Shown in pieces: positions 60,090 through 64,000 of a DNA stretch of 64,000 nt (within the stretch, counting starts at the first letter, position 1; the number at the start of each line of letters is the position of its first letter). The stretch comes from JACVRW01 sp963835705 (GTDB lineage: Bacteria; Actinomycetota; Thermoleophilia; Solirubrobacterales; Thermoleophilaceae). A model generated the notes under the pieces. That model was given only the letters and a program-made list of their open reading frames with translations. It was not told the origin of the DNA and did no database searches. The stretch is from the NCBI GenBank assembly GCA_963835705.1, contig CAWIGR010000004.1, forward strand, positions 1 to 64,000. The letters are read 5' to 3'. The position numbers and the translations under genes are program-made.

Positions 60090-60454
60090 AGCTCGAACCA
60101 GACCTTGGTGCCGTCGCCGTCCCGGTTCACGCCCCAGCGCTGGGCGAGGCGCTGGACGAGGAACAGCCCCCAGCCGGTGTGGTCGCTGGAGGGCGATCCC
60201 GTCCGCTCCGGGTCGAACCCGGGCCCGGCGTCGGTCACCTCGGTCCGGATCGCGCGCTTGCCGACCAGCACCCTGAGCAGGACCGTGTCGGCGTGGGCGT
60301 GCCTGACGCTGTTGGTCACGAGCTCGGTGACGAGGAGGCGCAGGGTTTCCATCAGGGGGGCGTCCAGTTCGCCGCGCAGGCTCGCGAGGCTACGACGCGC
60401 CTTTGCTGCCGCATTCGGCTCCCTCTCGAGACGCAGCCTGAGGCCCTCGTCCAC
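60077..60454 (-). CDS. RsbW-like anti-sigma factor / serine-protein kinase (HATPase)
   Basis: This 125-residue GHKL ATPase of the RsbW/SpoIIAB group has the N box LVTELVTNSVRHAHADTVLL, G1 TEVTDAGPGFDPERTG and G2 HTGWGLFLVQRLAQRWGV. Such proteins bind a sigma factor or phosphorylate anti-anti-sigma factors. GTG at 60454 has AGGAG 6 nt upstream and is preferred to GTG/TTG at 60472-60475. It is 76 bases downstream of the SpoIIE-type phosphatase gene, so the two may form a switch. Its stop lies in the right arm of the RNA hairpin. Confidence 0.82.
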   Translation of the reverse strand: MDEGLRLRLEREPNAAAKARRSLASLRGELDAPLMETLRLLVTELVTNSVRHAHADTVLLRVLVGKRAIRTEVTDAGPGFDPERTGSPSSDHTGWGLFLVQRLAQRWGVNRDGDGTKVWFELRRT

Positions 60455-60530
60455 GCGTTCTCCTGTCTTCACCAACCTTCATCGCATGTACCCGTTGGCG
60501 CGACGGGCGCAACATGTAAACGGGTTTCTT

Positions 60531-63462
60531 TCAGCCCTCCACACGGAGTACGAGCACGGCGATGTCGTCGCGCGGCTCGCCCGCCTGGGCGTCGAACGCG
60601 GCGTCCTCGACCCGCGCGGCGATCGCGTCGGCACCGGCGCCCGCGCACTCGGCGAGCAGCCGCCGGAGGCCGTCCTCGTCCATCAGCACGTCGGCCCCGC
60701 GGCCCTCGATCACGCCGTCGGTGTAGAAGACCAGCGCGTCACCGGGCCACAGCGCCACGGAGCGGTCCTCGAAGTTCGGGTCCGGCAGCACGCCGAGCAG
60801 CGTGCCGGGCTCGCCCACGTCCTCGACGGATCCGTCGGAGCGCAGCAGCATCGGCAGCGGATGTCCGCCGCTGGCCACCCCCGCCCGCACCCCGCCGTCG
60901 TGTGCCTCGAGGTACGCGTACGCGACGGTGCAGAAGCGCCGGTCGTCGCGCTGGCGCAACAGCGCCTCGTTCAGGAGCCGCAGGCTGCGGCTCGGCAGCC
61001 GCTCGCGCATCGCGGCCGCCCGCAGCGTGTAACGGGCCAGCGCGGTCACCGCCGCGGCGTCCGGCCCCTTGCCGCACACGTCGCCCATCACCACCGTCCA
61101 GCCGCGTTCGCCGGTCTCGAACAGGTCGTAGAAGTCGCCGCCGACCTCGTTGCCCTCCCCGGTGGGGCGGAAGCGGGCGGCGGCCTCGATCCCCGGGATC
61201 TCGGGCAGCTCGGCCGGGAGCAGGCTTCGCTGAAGCGTGCGGGCGATGTAGGCGCGCTCCGAGAACAGGCGCGCGTTGTCGAGCGCGGTGGCGCAGCGCC
61301 GGGCGAGCTCTTCGGCGAGCTCGAGGTCCTGCTGGTCGAAGCGGCGCCCGGAGGGCCCGCTCACGAAGGACAGGGCCCCGACGCTGCGGCCGCGCGCCAC
61401 CATCGGGACGATCATCGCCGAGCGCATGCCGATCCCCTGGATCAGCCGGTACTGCTCGTCGTCCTCTACGGCCTTGCGGAGCAGGTCCTCCGGGATCTCC
61501 GGGTAGAGCTCCGACCGCCGGCTGCGGAGCACCGCCGGCACCCCGGTATCCCCGCGGGGGTCGGGCGGGTAGCGGAGCCGAAGCTCCTCGGCCATCTCGA
61601 CCATGGCCGGGTCCTGGTGGGCGAGCGCCACTCGGTCGATCCGGCCGTCGGCCACCACGTCGACGGCGCACCAGTCCGCTACCTCAGGCACCGCCAGGGA
61701 GGCCACATGCCTCAGCACCTCGGGGGTGTCCAGGGAGGAACCGAGCACCGCGCTGCTGTCCGAGAGGAAGCGCTGGGCCAGCTCCGCGCGCTTGTGGCCG
61801 GTGATGTCCTCGATGACGTTGATCGCCATCGCCACGCTGCCTGTGCGGTCGAGGATCGGCGTCGCCTTGACCGCGGACCAGCGCTCCTCGCCGGTGGCGC
61901 GCACCCGGAAGCGCACCACCACCTCGCTGCCCTCGCCCTCGGTCAGGGCGCGGCGACCCGGCAGCTGGTCCATCGGGAAGGGGCGGCCACCCTCGTCGAG
62001 CATCTCGAAGCGGCTCATGATCTCGGTCCGCGGCGCGGACAGCAGGGCCTCGCTCGACTCGTAGCCGAGCAGCTCCACCGCCGCCTGATTCGCGAACAGG
62101 AGCCGGCCGTCCGGGGCCTGCGCGGTGACTGCGTCCGCCACTCCGCGCAGGATCGCCTCGAGCTGGTCGCGAGCCTGGGTGGCGTCGACGCGGGCCATCT
62201 GCTCCAGGCGCAGAAGCTCCTCGCGCTCCTTCTCCGCGCGGCGGCGGTCCGTGATGTCGCGGATCGTTCCGGTGAACATCGGCGGATCCGCCCCCGCGAT
62301 CGCATTGATCGCAAGCTCGACCGGGAACTCGCTGCCGTCGGAGCGCATGCCCGTCATCTCGAACCGTTGGCCGAGCATGGTGGACTTCCCGGTCGCGACG
62401 CAGCGCCGCAGCGCTGCCCGGTGGCGCTCGCGCAAGGACGGCGGGATGACCAGCTCCGCCAGCTCCGATGCCCACCGCCTTCTCCACCGGGTGGCCGAAG
62501 ATCTGCTCGGCCGCTGGGTTGAATTCCAGGATCATCCCCTGATGGTCGATGGTGATGACGCCGTCGATCGACGACGCGACAACGGCGCTCTTGCGCGCCT
62601 CGCTCACCCGGACTGCGTCGGCGATGCGGAGGCTCTCGATGAACTCGCCGATCAGCGAGCCGATCGCGTCGGTGAGGGCGATCAGCTCAGCGTCCGGCTC
62701 GCGCACCTCGCGCGAGAAGAACTCGATCACCGCAACGCATTCGTCGCCGATGCGCACGGGAAAGGCCGTTCCGCCCCCCACTCCCTCGCGGCCCGCCGCC
62801 TCGGCCCTCGGGTAGCTCGGATCGGCGGAGTAATCCGTGATCCAGCTTTGCCGACCGGTCCTCCATACGCGTGCGGGCAGGGCGAGCTCGCTCTCCGTGT
62901 CGAGTTGCCGGGTGGCTTCGTGGAACTGGGGCAGCTCGAGCCCGGCCGCTGTCCACGTCCCGACCAGGCGCAGCGGACCGCCGTCGTGCGACTCCCAGAA
63001 GTTGCCGGTGGACCATCCCATCGGGGCTCCGATCGCCCCGAGCAGCTCTGGCGCCACCGTCTCGAGCGACTTGGCCTCCGCCAGCACCCGCGCCACCCCG
63101 TACTGCACGCTGAGCCGCGCGGCATCCATCTCCCGCTCGGCGCGCAGCCGGGCCACGCCTGTGGAGAGCGCCCCGACGATCGCCACGGCCGCCACGCCGA
63201 TGAGGTGCTCGGTGGAGCCGAACGCATCGCCGGCGAGGCCGATCGGGATCGCCGCGAGGAACGCGATCACCGCGACGATGGCGGTATCGCGCGGGCTCGC
63301 GCCGACGGCTGCGATCACCGGGCCCACCACCAGCAGCTCGACCAGGACGGCGTCAGCCTGGATGGCGAAGTCGAGCGCGGCGACCGCGCACACCGCTACG
63401 AGGGCTGCAAGGAAGGTGCCCCTCTCGTTGCGAAGTCCCGCCGTATTGGTGTGCGAGCCCAA
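60531..63462 (-). CDS. Membrane sensor PP2C (SpoIIE-type) phosphatase with GAF and PAS domains, one frame break
   Basis: The protein has about 977 residues. N-terminal membrane helices (FLAALVAVCAVAALDFAIQA, VELLVVGPVIAAVGAS, AIVAVIAFLAAIPIGLA) are followed by a GAF domain (WESHDGGPLRLVGTWTAAG), a PAS (IDGVITIDHQGMILEFNPAA), a second PAS (LEAILRGVADAVTAQAPDGR), a second GAF (LAVPEVADWCAVDVVADGRI) and PP2C/SpoIIE with GGDFYDLF, VVMGDVCGKGPDAAAV and GEPRDDIAVLVLRV. One extra base near 62466 breaks the frame in the first PAS. The TTG at 63462 has TAAGCT ending 8 nt upstream. It would dephosphorylate an anti-anti-sigma factor in response to signals. Confidence 0.87.
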
Positions 63463-63470
63463 CCGAGTTG

Positions 63471-63476
63471 AGCTTA
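63471..63476 (-). promoter_or_regulatory. -10 box TAAGCT of a leaderless promoter (SpoIIE-type gene)
   Basis: TAAGCT on the minus strand ends 8 nt before the TTG at 63462. Confidence 0.45.
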
Positions 63477-63495
63477 CTGCGCTAGAAAGCCCGGC

Positions 63496-64000
63496 GTGGA
63501 GGATCCGGACCGCGATCCGCCGGGCGTGCTGCGCGTGCGCGCGCCGAACCCGTCGGCGCTCACGCTGGACGGGACGAACACGTACGTGGTGGGGGCCTGG
63601 GTGGTGGATCCGGGGCCGCTCGACGAGCGCCACCTCGAGGCCGTGCGGCGGGCCGCGGGCGGCCCGATCGAGGGCGTCGTGCTGACGCACGGGCACGCCG
63701 ACCACGCAGAGGGCGCGGACGAGCTCGGGGCGCCCGTGACGCTTCCGGGCGACGGCGAGACGGTGGGTCCGTTCCGCGCGCTCGGGACGCCGGGGCACTC
63801 GCACGACAGCGTCTGCCTGGTGGTGGGGCGGGTCTGCTTCACCGGCGACACCGTGCTCGGGAGCGGCAGCGTCTTCATCGCGCCCGGCGAGGGCTCGCTG
63901 TCGGCCTATCTCGACTCGCTGCGACGGCTGCGCGAGCTGCCGCTCGACGTGCTGTGCCCCGGGCACGGGCCGTACGTGTGGGACCCGGCGGCGAAGCTCG
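63496..64000 (+). CDS. Metallo-beta-lactamase-fold hydrolase, N-terminal part
   Basis: This open frame runs off the window end after 168 codons. From the GTG it reads VEDPDRDPPGVLRVRAPNPS, LTLDGTNTYVVGAWVVDPGP, the metal-binding GVVLTHGHADHAEGADELGA (HxHxDH), TLGTPGHSHDS-like LGTPGHSHDSVCLVVG (third His), FTGDTVLGSGSVFIAPGEG (Asp) and DVLCPGHGPYVWDP (last His). This pattern is typical of LACTB2/glyoxalase II-like MBL proteins, which include RNases and thioesterases. It diverges from the SpoIIE-type gene. Confidence 0.85.
   Translation, partial: MEDPDRDPPGVLRVRAPNPSALTLDGTNTYVVGAWVVDPGPLDERHLEAVRRAAGGPIEGVVLTHGHADHAEGADELGAPVTLPGDGETVGPFRALGTPGHSHDSVCLVVGRVCFTGDTVLGSGSVFIAPGEGSLSAYLDSLRRLRELPLDVLCPGHGPYVWDPAAKL

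Overview
The window is GC-rich, gene-dense DNA, probably from an actinobacterium of the Thermoleophilia/Solirubrobacterales type. That placement is an inference. It rests on the G+C content, frequent GTG and TTG starts, many overlapping start/stop codons, an F420-type luciferase-like oxidoreductase, a group 1 sigma factor with a dgt-dnaG-sigA order, and many genes with no Shine-Dalgarno but a TANNNT -10 box 6-8 nt before the start codon (leaderless mRNAs).

Layout. 1-9440: start of pdxS, a broken secreted hydrolase, an RpiR regulator, a sugar nucleotidyltransferase, a methyltransferase, small proteins, a DUF1080-type secreted protein and a cyclooxygenase-like haem peroxidase. 9449-16019: a 6.6-kb island in the 3' half of tRNA-Met(CAT), bounded by a 44-bp direct repeat. 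It carries a copper-storage four-helix bundle, a DUF899 protein, a haloalkane dehalogenase, a second tyrosine recombinase, a toxin-antitoxin pair and a decayed integrase. 16206-30683: a class III nucleotide cyclase, a lipoprotein with a thioredoxin-like domain, SDR and LLM oxidoreductases, a glycosyltransferase, an HtrA-like protease with a VWA protein, a two-gene trans-3-hydroxyproline route, an OmpR two-component system and a MoxR-DUF58-VWA cluster. 30737-48001: tRNA-Asn, an SOS-box HNH gene, sigA-dnaG-dgt, a beta-helix protein, ppdK, recO, glutaredoxin, mutM, xerD, NUDIX, an M20 peptidase, an AlkZ-like protein and pyrG. 48050-57489: recN-nadK-tlyA, a membrane gene behind a CRP-type site, OsmC and M42 genes, and the efp-nusB-xseB-ispA-dxs run. 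57533-64000: a SnoaL-like protein, M48 and DUF72 genes with overlapping start codons, a long structured RNA candidate, an RsbW-like kinase, a SpoIIE-type phosphatase and the start of a metallo-hydrolase.

Working together: dxs and the prenyl synthase make isoprenoid precursors; recN, recO, mutM, the AlkZ-like protein and the SOS HNH gene serve DNA repair; the RsbW-like kinase and SpoIIE phosphatase suggest partner switching; the cyclase and the CRP-type site suggest cyclic-nucleotide control.

Caution: at least ten genes, including conserved ones (pdxS, nadK, recN), carry single-base frame breaks. This points to sequencing indels rather than mass gene decay. The most unusual items are the 184-nt rod-like RNA candidate at 59906-60089, the tRNA-Met island, the leaderless promoter set and the nested palindrome at 45144-45188.
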